Shown here one piece after another: positions 33,817 to 43,925 of a stretch of DNA of 64,000 nt. The notes under the pieces were generated by a model. That model saw nothing but the letters and a program-made list of their open reading frames with translations, was not told where the DNA came from and did not search any database. The position numbers were made by a program, and so were the translations under genes. This DNA comes from Oceanospirillum multiglobuliferum (lineage in GTDB: Bacteria > Pseudomonadota > Gammaproteobacteria > Pseudomonadales > Halomonadaceae). The DNA is taken from positions 1 through 64,000 of the forward strand of contig NZ_FUXG01000006.1 of the NCBI RefSeq assembly GCF_900167095.1, read 5' to 3'. Position 1 is the stretch's first letter, and every line of letters starts with the position of its first letter.

Positions 33817-33887
33817 GTAGCCCTTTTTCAGCACCTGTTTTATGACAGGGCTGCTAGACGTAATTTTAGATATCATGAGGGTGCTTC

Positions 33888-35153
33888 ATGCTGCAAGGTT
33901 ATCGGGTGCTATTGGGTTTAAGCGGTGGTATTGCTGCTTACAAATCAGCCGAGCTCACTCGTTTGTTGGTCAAAGCTGGCGCAGAAGTGCGTGTGGTAAT
34001 GACGCAGGGAGCACAGGCTTTTATCACCCCGCTCACCTTTCAAGCACTTTCAGGAAATCCTGTACACACTAGCCTACTTGACCCAGAGGCCGAAGCAGGT
34101 ATGGGTCATATTGAGCTGGCAAAGTGGGCAGATATGATTTTAATCGCCCCAGCCAGTGCAGATCTGATGGCACGTTTAGCTGCTGGTATGGCCGACGATC
34201 TTCTCACCACCTTGTGCTTAGCCAGCGAGGCGAAGCTATTAATTGCCCCAGCCATGAATCAAGCCATGTGGCGCCATCCCGCCACACAGCGCAATCTTGA
34301 GCTATTGCAACAGTATGGCGCTCAGATAATTGGCCCAGCTCAAGGCGAGCAAGCCTGTGGCGATGTTGGACCTGGCCGCATGTTAGAGCCTGAGCAAATT
34401 TATAGCCAAGTAGTTGCCAATATGGCACAGATTCAAGCGGTAAAGACCACAGTCTCTCATGTCATCAGCCAGACACTCCCCTTAGCAGGTAAAGTGGTGA
34501 CAATTACCGCAGGGCCAACACGGGAAGCTCTAGATCCTGTACGCTACATCAGTAACCATAGCTCTGGTAAAATGGGCTTTGCTTTGGCAGAGGCCGCACT
34601 GAGTGCAGGTGCAACAGTACACCTGATTGCAGGCCCAGTGCAGTTACAAGCACCAGAGGGCGTGACGCACTACGGGGTGCAAAGTGCCGAACAGATGCTT
34701 GAGCAAAGCTTAGCCTTAGTTGCACAAACCGATATTTTTATTGCGGCAGCAGCAGTAGCAGACTATCGGATGGCAGAAGTCGCTGAGCAGAAAATGAAAA
34801 AAGCACAGGGTGAAACAGACTTAGTTTTACGCTTAGTACAAAATCCCGATATTGTGGCGACAATTGCTAGACACCCTGAGCGTCCGTTTACCGTAGGATT
34901 TGCCGCAGAAACACAAGCGGTAGAAGCTTATGCAGCAGACAAGCTACAGCGTAAAAACTTAGATATGATCATTGCTAACGACGTCTCACGCACAGATATC
35001 GGTTTTAACAGCGATCAGAACGCGGTGACGGTGCTTTGGCGCTCTCACAATGGCGTACAGCGCCATCAACCAGAACAGGCCAGCAAGCAGGCTCTAGCGA
35101 GCCAGCTAATCAATTGTATTGTTGAGCAATTTGAAGCAAATAAAGCGATTTAA
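33888..35153 (+). CDS. coaBC: bifunctional phosphopantothenoylcysteine decarboxylase / synthase CoaBC
   Basis: Two-step coenzyme A enzyme: the C-terminal CoaB domain joins cysteine to phosphopantothenate and the N-terminal CoaC flavoprotein decarboxylates the product. In 421 residues: flavin-binding GLSGGIAAYK, active-site His region APAMNQAMWRHPA, Cys motif ACGDVGPGRMLEP near residue 160, then CoaB motifs TAGPTREALDPVRYISNHSS and AAAVADYR. AGGGTG precedes the ATG. It heads the coaBC-dut-argB-slmA series. Confidence 0.97.
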   Translation: MLQGYRVLLGLSGGIAAYKSAELTRLLVKAGAEVRVVMTQGAQAFITPLTFQALSGNPVHTSLLDPEAEAGMGHIELAKWADMILIAPASADLMARLAAGMADDLLTTLCLASEAKLLIAPAMNQAMWRHPATQRNLELLQQYGAQIIGPAQGEQACGDVGPGRMLEPEQIYSQVVANMAQIQAVKTTVSHVISQTLPLAGKVVTITAGPTREALDPVRYISNHSSGKMGFALAEAALSAGATVHLIAGPVQLQAPEGVTHYGVQSAEQMLEQSLALVAQTDIFIAAAAVADYRMAEVAEQKMKKAQGETDLVLRLVQNPDIVATIARHPERPFTVGFAAETQAVEAYAADKLQRKNLDMIIANDVSRTDIGFNSDQNAVTVLWRSHNGVQRHQPEQASKQALASQLINCIVEQFEANKAI

Positions 35154-35243
35154 TGCATAGCACTGACCACAAACTTAATCACAATGACTTTGACCTAAAC
35201 CTATCGGCCTAATCGCAAACTAGGTTTCTAAACACAGCGAAAA

Positions 35244-35702
35244 ATGATGAGCATCTTAGACGTAAAAATTCTGAACCCTAAAATTGGCACTGAACTGCCC
35301 TTACCAAGCTACGCCACTGAAGGTTCGGCTGGTATGGATCTGCGCGCTTGTATTGATGAGGCCATCACTATTGAACCAGGACAAACGGTTTTAGTTGGCA
35401 CAGGCTTAGCAATCCATATTGGAGATCCTAAACTAGCTGGTATTATCTTGCCTCGTTCAGGGTTAGGTCATAAGCACGGTATTGTATTAGGTAACTTGGT
35501 GGGCTTAATTGACTCTGACTACCAAGGGGAGTTAATGATCTCTTGCTGGAACCGTGGGCAAACCGCGTTCACGCTGGAACCGGGTGAACGTCTGGCACAA
35601 TATGTACTGGTGCCCGTTGTGCAAGCCCAATTGAACATTGTGACTGATTTTGAAGCAACAGATCGCGGTGCCGGTGGTTTTGGGCACTCTGGTCGACAAT
35701 AA
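35244..35702 (+). CDS. dut: dUTP diphosphatase
   Basis: Hydrolyses dUTP to dUMP, keeping uracil out of DNA and feeding thymidylate synthesis. The 152-residue trimeric form shows its motifs: [47 protein letters not shown] and the C-terminal arm [12 protein letters not shown] that closes over the substrate. A second ATG directly follows the first, so the start may be one codon later. It lies 90 bases after coaBC, the usual partner in gammaproteobacteria. Confidence 0.97.
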   Translation: MMSILDVKILNPKIGTELPLPSYATEGSAGMDLRACIDEAITIEPGQTVLVGTGLAIHIGDPKLAGIILPRSGLGHKHGIVLGNLVGLIDSDYQGELMISCWNRGQTAFTLEPGERLAQYVLVPVVQAQLNIVTDFEATDRGAGGFGHSGRQ

Positions 35703-35708
35703 CATTGA

Positions 35709-36647
<939 letters not shown>

Positions 36648-36673
36648 TCACCCGTTGGCAATTTGGAAAGAAT

Positions 36674-37291
36674 ATGACACAGGCTGCTAAGAAAACAGAG
36701 CTAAAAGTATCCCGTCGGGATCAAATTTTACAGGCGCTGGTGCTAATGCTGGAGAATAATCCGGGAAGTCGGATTACCACCTCATCATTAGCGAAAGAGG
36801 TCGGTTTATCTGAGGCAGCCTTATATCGCCATTTTGCCAACAAAGCCAAAATGTATGAGGGCCTGATTGAGTTCATTGAAGACACGATATTCAGTCGTAT
36901 CAATCGCATCTTGCAGGATGAACCTCAGGCCATCTATCGCTGTGAACATATCCTGACATTGGTACTGGCTTTTGCCGACAAAAACCCCGGCCTTTGCCGT
37001 ATTATGACAGGTGAAGCTTTAGTGGGAGAGTCTGAGCGTTTACGGGCTAGGGTCTCTCAGTTTTATGAGCGTTTAGAAACTCAACTCAAGCAAGTCTTGC
37101 GTGAAGCAGAAATTCGCGACCAGATGAAAAGCCTAATGCCTGTATCTGCAACAGCCCAACTATTACTCACGATTATTGAAGGTCGTATTATACAGTTTTC
37201 TCGCAATGGTCGGTCACCAGTTGAGTTTTGGCCAGAGCAGTGGGCTTTCTTGGCTAAAGACCTTTTAAAACCTGTACTTGTTTCCGTTTAA
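36674..37291 (+). CDS. slmA: nucleoid occlusion factor SlmA
   Basis: TetR-type DNA-binding protein that blocks FtsZ ring assembly over the nucleoid. The 205 residues start with a basic segment then the HTH RRDQILQALVLML and ITTSSLAKEVGLSEAALYRH followed by FANKAKMYEGLIEF, matching SlmA closely. The C-terminal LLTIIEGRIIQFSRNGRSP and WPEQW are SlmA-specific. It lies 26 bases after argB; in enterics slmA also follows dut. A clear terminator follows. Confidence 0.95.
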   Translation: MTQAAKKTELKVSRRDQILQALVLMLENNPGSRITTSSLAKEVGLSEAALYRHFANKAKMYEGLIEFIEDTIFSRINRILQDEPQAIYRCEHILTLVLAFADKNPGLCRIMTGEALVGESERLRARVSQFYERLETQLKQVLREAEIRDQMKSLMPVSATAQLLLTIIEGRIIQFSRNGRSPVEFWPEQWAFLAKDLLKPVLVSV

Positions 37292-37356
37292 ACAGTATTT
37301 ATGAGCAATAATTGTTTAAACTGATGATATAAACTCAAATACTACTTAATGCGTTA

Positions 37357-37387
37357 AGGGCTTAAGAGAGTAAGCCCTGATCTTTTT
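37357..37387 (+). terminator. terminator after slmA
   Basis: AGGGCTTA / TAAGCCCT with loop AGAGAG, followed by GATCTTTTT. It ends the coaBC-slmA gene series. Confidence 0.75.
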
Positions 37388-37407
37388 GGTTTGACTAGGA
37401 TGCTGTA

Positions 37408-38217
37408 ATGCCGACCCTATCCAGTACTGTAAGAGCGAAGCTTCTAGTCGTGGATAACTCAGTTTTTTTCCGCGATGTGCTTGCAGATACGTTGCGTAAA
37501 GAGATTGCACAACTTAGCGTTGATTCCGTGCGAAGCTGTCGTGAAGCCGCACAACTCTTAAATGACAATCCCGACCAATACCTAGCAATTATCAGCGGTC
37601 TAGTGTTAGAGGACGCACCACAGGGTGAAATGCTTGATATTGCCCTAGAGTCCAATGTACCTGCTATCGCCTTAACCAGCGCCCTTGATGAAGAGACCCG
37701 TCATAAAGTCATGTCTAAAGATGTGGTCGATTACTTCTTTAAAGACCCAGACGGCCTACATGCTGTGGTCAGCTTAGTAAAGCGCTTACTTTGTAATAAG
37801 CAACATCAAGTGCTGGTTGTGGATGATTCTCCCACTTACTGCACCTACCTACGTGTACTACTCTCTCGCCACCACTACTCGGTGATTACTGTGAACACAG
37901 GCGAGGAGGCATTAGAAATTATCAACAGCCGTAATGATCTTTCGATTGTGCTATTGGATTACCAATTACCCAAAATGAGCGGCTTTGAAGTGATTCGCCA
38001 AATTCGGAAAAGCTACAGTGCGATGCAGCTACCCGTGATGGGAATTTCTGGGCATATGGACCAGCAGATTCCGGCACAAATATTAAAGTGCGGTGCCAAC
38101 GACTTTATGTACAAAGGCTTTACAGTTGAAGAGTTTTATTGCCGCATCAATAACATGCTCGACTTTAACCTCTGCCAGAATGAATTACAGGCTTTAAAAG
38201 AGCTAGCCAGTGCATAA
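37408..38217 (+). CDS. tandem-receiver protein (degenerate REC + REC)
   Basis: 269 residues made of two receiver domains and no output domain. The first (about 10-128) starts LLVVDNSVFFRDVL but has Gly in place of the acceptor Asp (AIISGLVLEDAPQGE); it keeps the terminal Lys in YFFKDPDG. The second (about 133-252) is complete with VVDDSPTYC, LLDYQLPKMSG and FMYKGFT. Both halves resemble those of the hybrid kinase at 8.5 kb, which shares the same Asp-to-Gly change. Similar tandem receivers are often joined to GGDEF domains in marine gammaproteobacteria, but none is present here. It may connect to the 8.5-kb kinase. Confidence 0.85.
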   Translation: MPTLSSTVRAKLLVVDNSVFFRDVLADTLRKEIAQLSVDSVRSCREAAQLLNDNPDQYLAIISGLVLEDAPQGEMLDIALESNVPAIALTSALDEETRHKVMSKDVVDYFFKDPDGLHAVVSLVKRLLCNKQHQVLVVDDSPTYCTYLRVLLSRHHYSVITVNTGEEALEIINSRNDLSIVLLDYQLPKMSGFEVIRQIRKSYSAMQLPVMGISGHMDQQIPAQILKCGANDFMYKGFTVEEFYCRINNMLDFNLCQNELQALKELASA

Positions 38218-38245
38218 TGCACCTACTCTTAATATGCACTAGACA

Positions 38246-38276
38246 GCAAAAAGCCATCGATAAGATGGCTTTTTGC
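38246..38276. terminator. bidirectional terminator between receiver gene and RND gene
   Basis: GCAAAAAGCCATC / GATGGCTTTTTGC with a short loop. A- and T-runs within the stem allow action on both convergent transcripts. Confidence 0.85.
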
Positions 38277-38315
38277 GCTTTAGGGTCAACAATCTACAAC
38301 TAAAAGAAGTAGAAG

Positions 38316-41300
38316 TTAGATTGTTTTAGCCACTGCTTTAGTTTGATCCAAATCTTTAATACGCTTCGGTGCAAAGGCGTAGTACATCACTGGAATGACG
38401 ATCAAAGTCAGCAGCGTTGAAACGGTTAAACCGAAGATCAGCGCGATAGCCAGACCGTTAAAGATCGGGTCATCCAGAATAAACAGTGCGCCAACCATAG
38501 CCGCCAGTGCGGTTAAAACAATCGGTTTTGCACGTACAGCTCCCGACTGAATGACCGCTTCCTCAAACGACATGCCTTCTTCTAGCTGTTGGTTGATGAA
38601 GTCTACCAACAGGATAGAGTTGCGCACGATAATCCCCGCTAAGGCGATCATGCCAATCATTGAGGTAGCGGTGAATTGTGAACCCAGTAAAGCATGGCCC
38701 GGCATCACGCCAATGATGGTCAGCGGAATCGGCGTCATGATGATCAACGGCACCCGATAAGAGCGGAACTGTGCCACCACCAGCATATAGATCAAAATCA
38801 TACCAACACCATAGGCGATCCCCATATCGCGGAAAGTTTCATAAGTCACTTGCCACTCACCATCCCACTTCACGGAAGGTACTAAAGGCCACTCGGGCTG
38901 TTTGATAAAGAACTGATCTAAGGTTTTATCTTCAAACAGTGGCTTATCCTTCAAGGCACCAATCAGGTCGAACATACCATATAGCGGGCTGTCTAATTCC
39001 CCTGCCATATCGGCAGTAACGAAAGTTACAGGTAATAGATCTTTGTGATAGATGGTGCGCTCCCACTGGGTTTCACTCAATTTGACCAGCTCAGATAATG
39101 CAATCATCTGCCCAGACTGGCTATTCACTTTCAGCGTTAAAAACTGCTCTAGGTTGCTTTTATCCGCTTCACTCAGCTCTAAGCGAATAGGTAGTGCATA
39201 CTTCATGTGGTTTTCATGTAAGAAACTCACATCCTCACCACCCAAAGCTGTGGTAATAGCTGAAACGATGGTTTGTTGCCCAACCCCTAGCAGTGCAGCT
39301 TTTTCACGATCAATCTGTAGGCTGTACTTTTTAGCGGGCGCTTCGATCATATCGTCAACATCCACAATGCCGTCTGTTTGCTCTAGACGAGCACGCAGGG
39401 CTTTGGCTGTTTGATCCATCAACGCACTGTCTGGCGCATATATTTCAGCGACCAATGGTGCGATTACGGGTGGGCCTGGAGGTACTTCAACCACTTTAAT
39501 ATTGGCGTTATAGCGCTCACCAATAGCCTGTAAAGGCGCTCGAATGGCTTGCGCGATCTCATGACTTTTGCGGTCACGATGTGCTTTATCCACAAAGTTA
39601 ACTTGAATATCACCACTATGTGCCGCTTCACGTAGGTAATATTGGCGCACTAAACCGTTAAAGTTGATGGGCGCTGCGGTGCCCGCGTAAGTTTGGTAGT
39701 GCGTCACTTCTGGCACCTGTTGCAGATATTCGCCAAGCTCTAATAACACGCGCTGGGTCATCTCAACGGGTGTACCTTCTGGCATATCCACTACCACTTG
39801 CAGTTCTGACTTGTTGTCAAAAGGCAGCATCTTCAGTACGACAGATAAAGTGGCAGGCAATGCAGCGGCGGCCAAGGTTAGCGCCACCACCGAAATACCT
39901 AGCAATGCCCGCATACCACGACCTTTTTTATCCCGTAAAAATGGCGTCAGCAAAGTGCGGAAAAAGCGCAACATCTTGGTATTGGTCACATCGTGTTCTG
40001 GCTCTGCACAATGCTCTTTTGCTTCATGCTTGAGTAATTTGAATGCTAACCAAGGCGTAACCACAAATGCGATCACCAACGAGATCAACATGCCCATACT
40101 GGCGTTAATTGGAATAGGGCTCATATAAGGCCCCATCAAGCCTGTAACGAACGCCATCGGCATTAAAGCGGCGATTACAGTAAAAGTTGCCAAAATGGTA
40201 GGGCCACCAACCTCTTCTACTGCCAGCGGAATAGCTTCGCGCATGGACTTTCCGCCCATCTCTAAATGTCGGTGGATGTTTTCCACCACTACGATGGCAT
40301 CATCCACCAGAATACCAATAGAGAAGATCAGCGCGAATAGCGAAACACGGTTCAAAGTGAAGCCATACGCCCACGAAGCAAACAGGGTGATCATCAAGGT
40401 GATAACAATCGCAAGCCCCACAATTAACGCCTGACGCCAGCCCAACGCAGCAAACACCAGCAATACAACAGAGCCTGTGGCAAAGATCAGCTTAGAGATT
40501 AAGGTATTAGACTTATTGTTAGCTGTTTCACCATAGTCACGAGTTACTGTAACGTGCACGCCCTCAGGCAAAGCAACGTTTTCCAGCTGCTGTAAGCGGG
40601 TATTAATGCCCTCTGTAATATCAATAGCGTTTTGACCAGGTTGCTTGGCAATGGCCATAGTCACCGCCGGAAATAGCCTGTTTTGCTTGTTAAACTGCTC
40701 TTCTACGGTGTTAAACGCAGGGCCTAAACCCATGAAAACACTTTTTTCTGCTACATCGGCATCTTTAATGATGTCGGCTACATCTTCTAAGTAAACAGGT
40801 GTTCCCTTATTCAGCCCCACCACCAAACGTTTAAGTTCTTCGATATTGGTTAAAAAATTCCCCGCCTGCACTGGAATAATTTGATTGTTCTGTACAATTT
40901 GGCTTTCAGCCCCTGTGGTATTGCCACTTTTCAGCGCATTACGCAGCGCATCTAAGCTGATGTTAAAGCCTGATAAGCGCACAGGGTCAAGCTTTACCTG
41001 TACCACGCTATCAGGGCCGCCGATGGTATAAACGTCACGGGTGCCTTTGACACGTTTAAGTTCAATCTCAAGATTATGAGCGATCTTTTTTAATTCATGG
41101 CCACCAATCTGATCATTTTCTGACCAAAGTGTCAGCGACATGATCGGTACATCATCAATACCCATAGGCTTAATTAAGGGTTGGCCAACCCCTAAGTTTT
41201 GCGGTAACCAGTCCATATTAGACATGACTTGGTTATACAAACGCACAATCGCTTCTTGGCGGGTAATGCCTACTTCAAACTGCACGGTTAACACCGACAT

Positions 41301-41597
41301 GCCTGCGCGCGAGACGGACATAACATGTTCAACCCCTTCCACTTCTGCCAGTACTTGCTCGGCAGGAGAGGAAACTAGCTGTTCAACTTCAACAGGCGAT
41401 GCACCATAAAATGGAATGAATACGTTAGCAAAAGTCACATCAATTTGAGGCTCTTCCTCTTTTGGTGTGATTAAAATCGCCAACAAGCCGAGCAACATAC
41501 CAACAATTGCCAGTAACGGTGTAATCTCGGTGTTTTGGAAGGCTCTGGCGGTTAAGCCAGATATGCCCAGCTTTTTATCTTCATGCATCTTTGCCAA
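38316..41597 (-). CDS. RND efflux transporter, inner-membrane pump
   Basis: A 1093-residue proton-driven RND permease with the two-fold repeat of about 12 helices and two large periplasmic loops. Signs: N-terminal ITPLLAIVGMLLGLLAILIT, EEEPQIDV, GASPVEVEQLVS, the proton-relay Asp pair in GILVDDAIVVVEN, and the C-terminal GIIVRNSILLVDFINQ. The class resembles broad-substrate pumps more than metal exporters, but the substrate cannot be read. It overlaps the membrane fusion protein gene by 17 bases; no outer-membrane channel gene is adjacent, so it must use one encoded elsewhere (TolC-like). Confidence 0.93.
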   Translation of the reverse strand: MAKMHEDKKLGISGLTARAFQNTEITPLLAIVGMLLGLLAILITPKEEEPQIDVTFANVFIPFYGASPVEVEQLVSSPAEQVLAEVEGVEHVMSVSRAGMSVLTVQFEVGITRQEAIVRLYNQVMSNMDWLPQNLGVGQPLIKPMGIDDVPIMSLTLWSENDQIGGHELKKIAHNLEIELKRVKGTRDVYTIGGPDSVVQVKLDPVRLSGFNISLDALRNALKSGNTTGAESQIVQNNQIIPVQAGNFLTNIEELKRLVVGLNKGTPVYLEDVADIIKDADVAEKSVFMGLGPAFNTVEEQFNKQNRLFPAVTMAIAKQPGQNAIDITEGINTRLQQLENVALPEGVHVTVTRDYGETANNKSNTLISKLIFATGSVVLLVFAALGWRQALIVGLAIVITLMITLFASWAYGFTLNRVSLFALIFSIGILVDDAIVVVENIHRHLEMGGKSMREAIPLAVEEVGGPTILATFTVIAALMPMAFVTGLMGPYMSPIPINASMGMLISLVIAFVVTPWLAFKLLKHEAKEHCAEPEHDVTNTKMLRFFRTLLTPFLRDKKGRGMRALLGISVVALTLAAAALPATLSVVLKMLPFDNKSELQVVVDMPEGTPVEMTQRVLLELGEYLQQVPEVTHYQTYAGTAAPINFNGLVRQYYLREAAHSGDIQVNFVDKAHRDRKSHEIAQAIRAPLQAIGERYNANIKVVEVPPGPPVIAPLVAEIYAPDSALMDQTAKALRARLEQTDGIVDVDDMIEAPAKKYSLQIDREKAALLGVGQQTIVSAITTALGGEDVSFLHENHMKYALPIRLELSEADKSNLEQFLTLKVNSQSGQMIALSELVKLSETQWERTIYHKDLLPVTFVTADMAGELDSPLYGMFDLIGALKDKPLFEDKTLDQFFIKQPEWPLVPSVKWDGEWQVTYETFRDMGIAYGVGMILIYMLVVAQFRSYRVPLIIMTPIPLTIIGVMPGHALLGSQFTATSMIGMIALAGIIVRNSILLVDFINQQLEEGMSFEEAVIQSGAVRAKPIVLTALAAMVGALFILDDPIFNGLAIALIFGLTVSTLLTLIVIPVMYYAFAPKRIKDLDQTKAVAKTI

Positions 41598-42624
41598 CCC
41601 TCGCAGTATTGATTAGGTTGAGCGCTTCGTTAGGGTCTAGCGCAATCTGATCACCCACTTGCAGCCCTGATAAAATTTCAACCTCTTGCCCTTGACGTTG
41701 ACCAAGGCGCACTTGGCGTAGCTGTGGTTGCTGCTGTTGATCCAAAACATAAACCGCACGCAATTCACTGCGTACCACAATCGCTTGTGCAGGAATCATA
41801 ATGCGCTGCTGACTTCCCAATGGCATAGAAACTTTTACGCTCATGCCGGGATACAGCCCTTGAATATTTTCAGGTAGATGAATACGAACGCGGAAATTGT
41901 GAGTGTTGCTGTTTGCATAAGGAAAAATCGTCATGCCTTTTGCCGCCAACATCTCACCGGAAGGCAACGCGACTTCAGCCAGTTTATTTTGGCGTACAGT
42001 AGTGGCATAGCTTTGTGGCAGATCAACATTTACACGTAACTGGCTTAAATCAACGCCACTCATCAAAGGTGAGCCTGGGGCAACGACCTCACCTACTTCA
42101 ACATGACGCTCTGTGACCAAGCCACCATAAGGGGCAATGACTTTGGTATACGACACTTGCTTTTGTGATTCTTTCAATGCCGCGTTGGCCTGACGATAGC
42201 TGGCCTTTGCTGAATCAAGCTGGTTACGTGCTTGATCATATTGAGACTGAGAAGCCAACTGTTTTTTATAAATGCTGTCGATACGATTAAAGTTCTGCTC
42301 AGCATTAGTCAGGTTAGTTTGCGCCACTCGCAATCCCGCTTGCGCTTGTTCAAAACGAGCTTGCTGTTCTGTATCGCTGATTTGCAAGAGAACGTTGCCT
42401 GGGCTGACCTGATCATCAACATCATAATAAATTGCGCTCACAGTTCCCGCGGTTTGTGCTGCCACTGTGCTTTGGCGTACAGCCTCAACTAAACCATTGA
42501 GTTGAATATTCTGTGTAATAGCCTTGGTTTCAACCCGTAAAGTCTCTAAAGCTTGGGCACTGGATACCGATGAAGCAAACAGAGTGGCGAGTAATAACCA
42601 CTGTGGCGTATTGGGCTTTAACAT
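41581..42624 (-). CDS. RND efflux membrane fusion protein
   Basis: Periplasmic adaptor, 347 residues, linking the RND pump to an outer-membrane channel. N-terminal signal peptide (about 1-25, LATLFASSVSSAQA), then a lipoyl-like half (TVAAQTAGTVSAIYYDVDD), a helical hairpin with SQSQYDQARNQLDSAKASY, the second lipoyl half (VIAPYGGLVTERHVEVGEVV), and beta-barrel with LYPGMSVKVSMPLG. No lipobox Cys, so it is soluble or anchored by its signal. It is the first gene of the efflux pair; a palindrome lies 70-90 bases upstream. Confidence 0.93.
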   Translation of the reverse strand: MLKPNTPQWLLLATLFASSVSSAQALETLRVETKAITQNIQLNGLVEAVRQSTVAAQTAGTVSAIYYDVDDQVSPGNVLLQISDTEQQARFEQAQAGLRVAQTNLTNAEQNFNRIDSIYKKQLASQSQYDQARNQLDSAKASYRQANAALKESQKQVSYTKVIAPYGGLVTERHVEVGEVVAPGSPLMSGVDLSQLRVNVDLPQSYATTVRQNKLAEVALPSGEMLAAKGMTIFPYANSNTHNFRVRIHLPENIQGLYPGMSVKVSMPLGSQQRIMIPAQAIVVRSELRAVYVLDQQQQPQLRQVRLGQRQGQEVEILSGLQVGDQIALDPNEALNLINTARVGKDA

Positions 42625-42693
42625 GGATATTGGCTCCTGTTGAGGTCGAGTTTTGCTCGACGCAATCAGTCTAGGATAATGAACTACCCAATA

Positions 42694-42711
42694 TATTAGA
42701 TCAATCTAATA
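42694..42711. promoter_or_regulatory. palindromic operator candidate upstream of the efflux operon
   Basis: TATTAGAT and ATCTAATA are perfect 8-base arms around CA, about 70 bases before the membrane fusion protein start. Efflux operons are often under local repressors with such operators. No regulator gene lies beside it. Confidence 0.45.
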
Positions 42712-42803
42712 ATAAAGACAATAAGCTAGAGGTCATATCACTCATAAAGTGTGACCTATACTGTTTAAAGTTGCTGCCGAATAGTTTTGATGGGGATATA
42801 AAC

Positions 42804-42832
42804 AAAAAAACCGCTCAGGCGAGCGGTTTTTT
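42804..42832 (-). terminator. terminator of rpoH
   Basis: AACCGCTC / GAGCGGTT with loop AGGC between A- and T-runs. It lies just beyond the rpoH stop codon and can act on both strands. Confidence 0.85.
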
Positions 42833-42860
42833 AAATCATAACAAATTAGAGATTAGAGCT

Positions 42861-43721
42861 TTAAAGCTCTTGCTCCATAAGTTTACGTACTTTGTTCATG
42901 GCATTTTTTTCAAGCTGGCGAATACGCTCAGCAGATACACCATAAACTGCCGCCAACTCGTGCAGTGTGGCTTTATCATCGTTTAGCCAGCGTTGCTGCA
43001 AAATGTCTTTGCTACGCTCATCTAGCTGCTCTAAAGCAAATTGCAATCGACTAGAGGAGTCACTCGCCCAATCAGAAGCTTCTAACTGATTAGCAGGATT
43101 ATATCTATGATCTTCTAAATAGTGTGCAGGTGCTTGGTAAGCCTGCTCATCATCATCGTCAGCATAAGCGTCAAATGAAGCATCATGAGCACTCAATCGG
43201 CTTTCCATTTGGCGAACCGTTTGCGGCTTCACATCAAGGTCTTGTGCGATGGCATCAACTTCAGCGTTGTTCAGCCAACCCAGACCTTTTTTGGCGCTAC
43301 GTAAGTTAAAGAACAACTTACGCTGTGCTTTAGTGGTGGCAACTTTCACGATGCGCCAGTTGCGCAGAACATATTCGTGAATCTCAGCCTTGATCCAATG
43401 CACCGCGAAAGACACTAGGCGCACACCAACATCGGGATCAAAACGTTTAACAGCTTTCATCAAGCCCACATTGCCTTCTTGAATCAGATCAGCTTGTGCT
43501 AGACCATAACCAGAGTAGCTTTTGGCAATATGAACAACAAAGCGTAAATGCGACAAAACCAGTTCGCGAGCAGCACTGATATCTCCGTGCTCCTGCAGAC
43601 GACGAGCCAAAGACTGCTCTTTCTCTACAGAAAGTACAGGGAAGCTGTTGGCGATCTGAATATAAGCATTCAAATCCTGACCCGGTGAAAGGTAATCAAC
43701 AGTTTGTAGGCTAGTTTTCAT
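42861..43721 (-). CDS. rpoH: RNA polymerase heat-shock sigma factor RpoH (sigma-32)
   Basis: Alternative sigma factor for heat-shock genes, 286 residues (E. coli 284). Region 2 is seen in [20 protein letters not shown] and [16 protein letters not shown], then [21 protein letters not shown]. The RpoH box typical of this family is [10 protein letters not shown]. Region 4 carries [21 protein letters not shown]. The ATG at 43721 was chosen as it gives the standard MKTSLQ start after GAGG; a longer frame adds 31 atypical residues. It follows ftsX, as in E. coli. Confidence 0.96.
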   Translation of the reverse strand: MKTSLQTVDYLSPGQDLNAYIQIANSFPVLSVEKEQSLARRLQEHGDISAARELVLSHLRFVVHIAKSYSGYGLAQADLIQEGNVGLMKAVKRFDPDVGVRLVSFAVHWIKAEIHEYVLRNWRIVKVATTKAQRKLFFNLRSAKKGLGWLNNAEVDAIAQDLDVKPQTVRQMESRLSAHDASFDAYADDDDEQAYQAPAHYLEDHRYNPANQLEASDWASDSSSRLQFALEQLDERSKDILQQRWLNDDKATLHELAAVYGVSAERIRQLEKNAMNKVRKLMEQEL

Positions 43722-43925
43722 ACAACCTCGTTTTCTCGTTGAGTGACTCAAGTTATCTGAACCAACAGAGTGCAAAAAGTTCACTACAGGTATAAAGCGT
43801 TCAATAACGTACACTACTTTAGTTGCTTTGGTAAAGAGCTGCCATGTAAAACAAATATTAATTCTGAGTATTTACTCTGAGCCAATTGTCGACTGACGGC
43901 TTAAATTACGAGCAATGATTTACCG

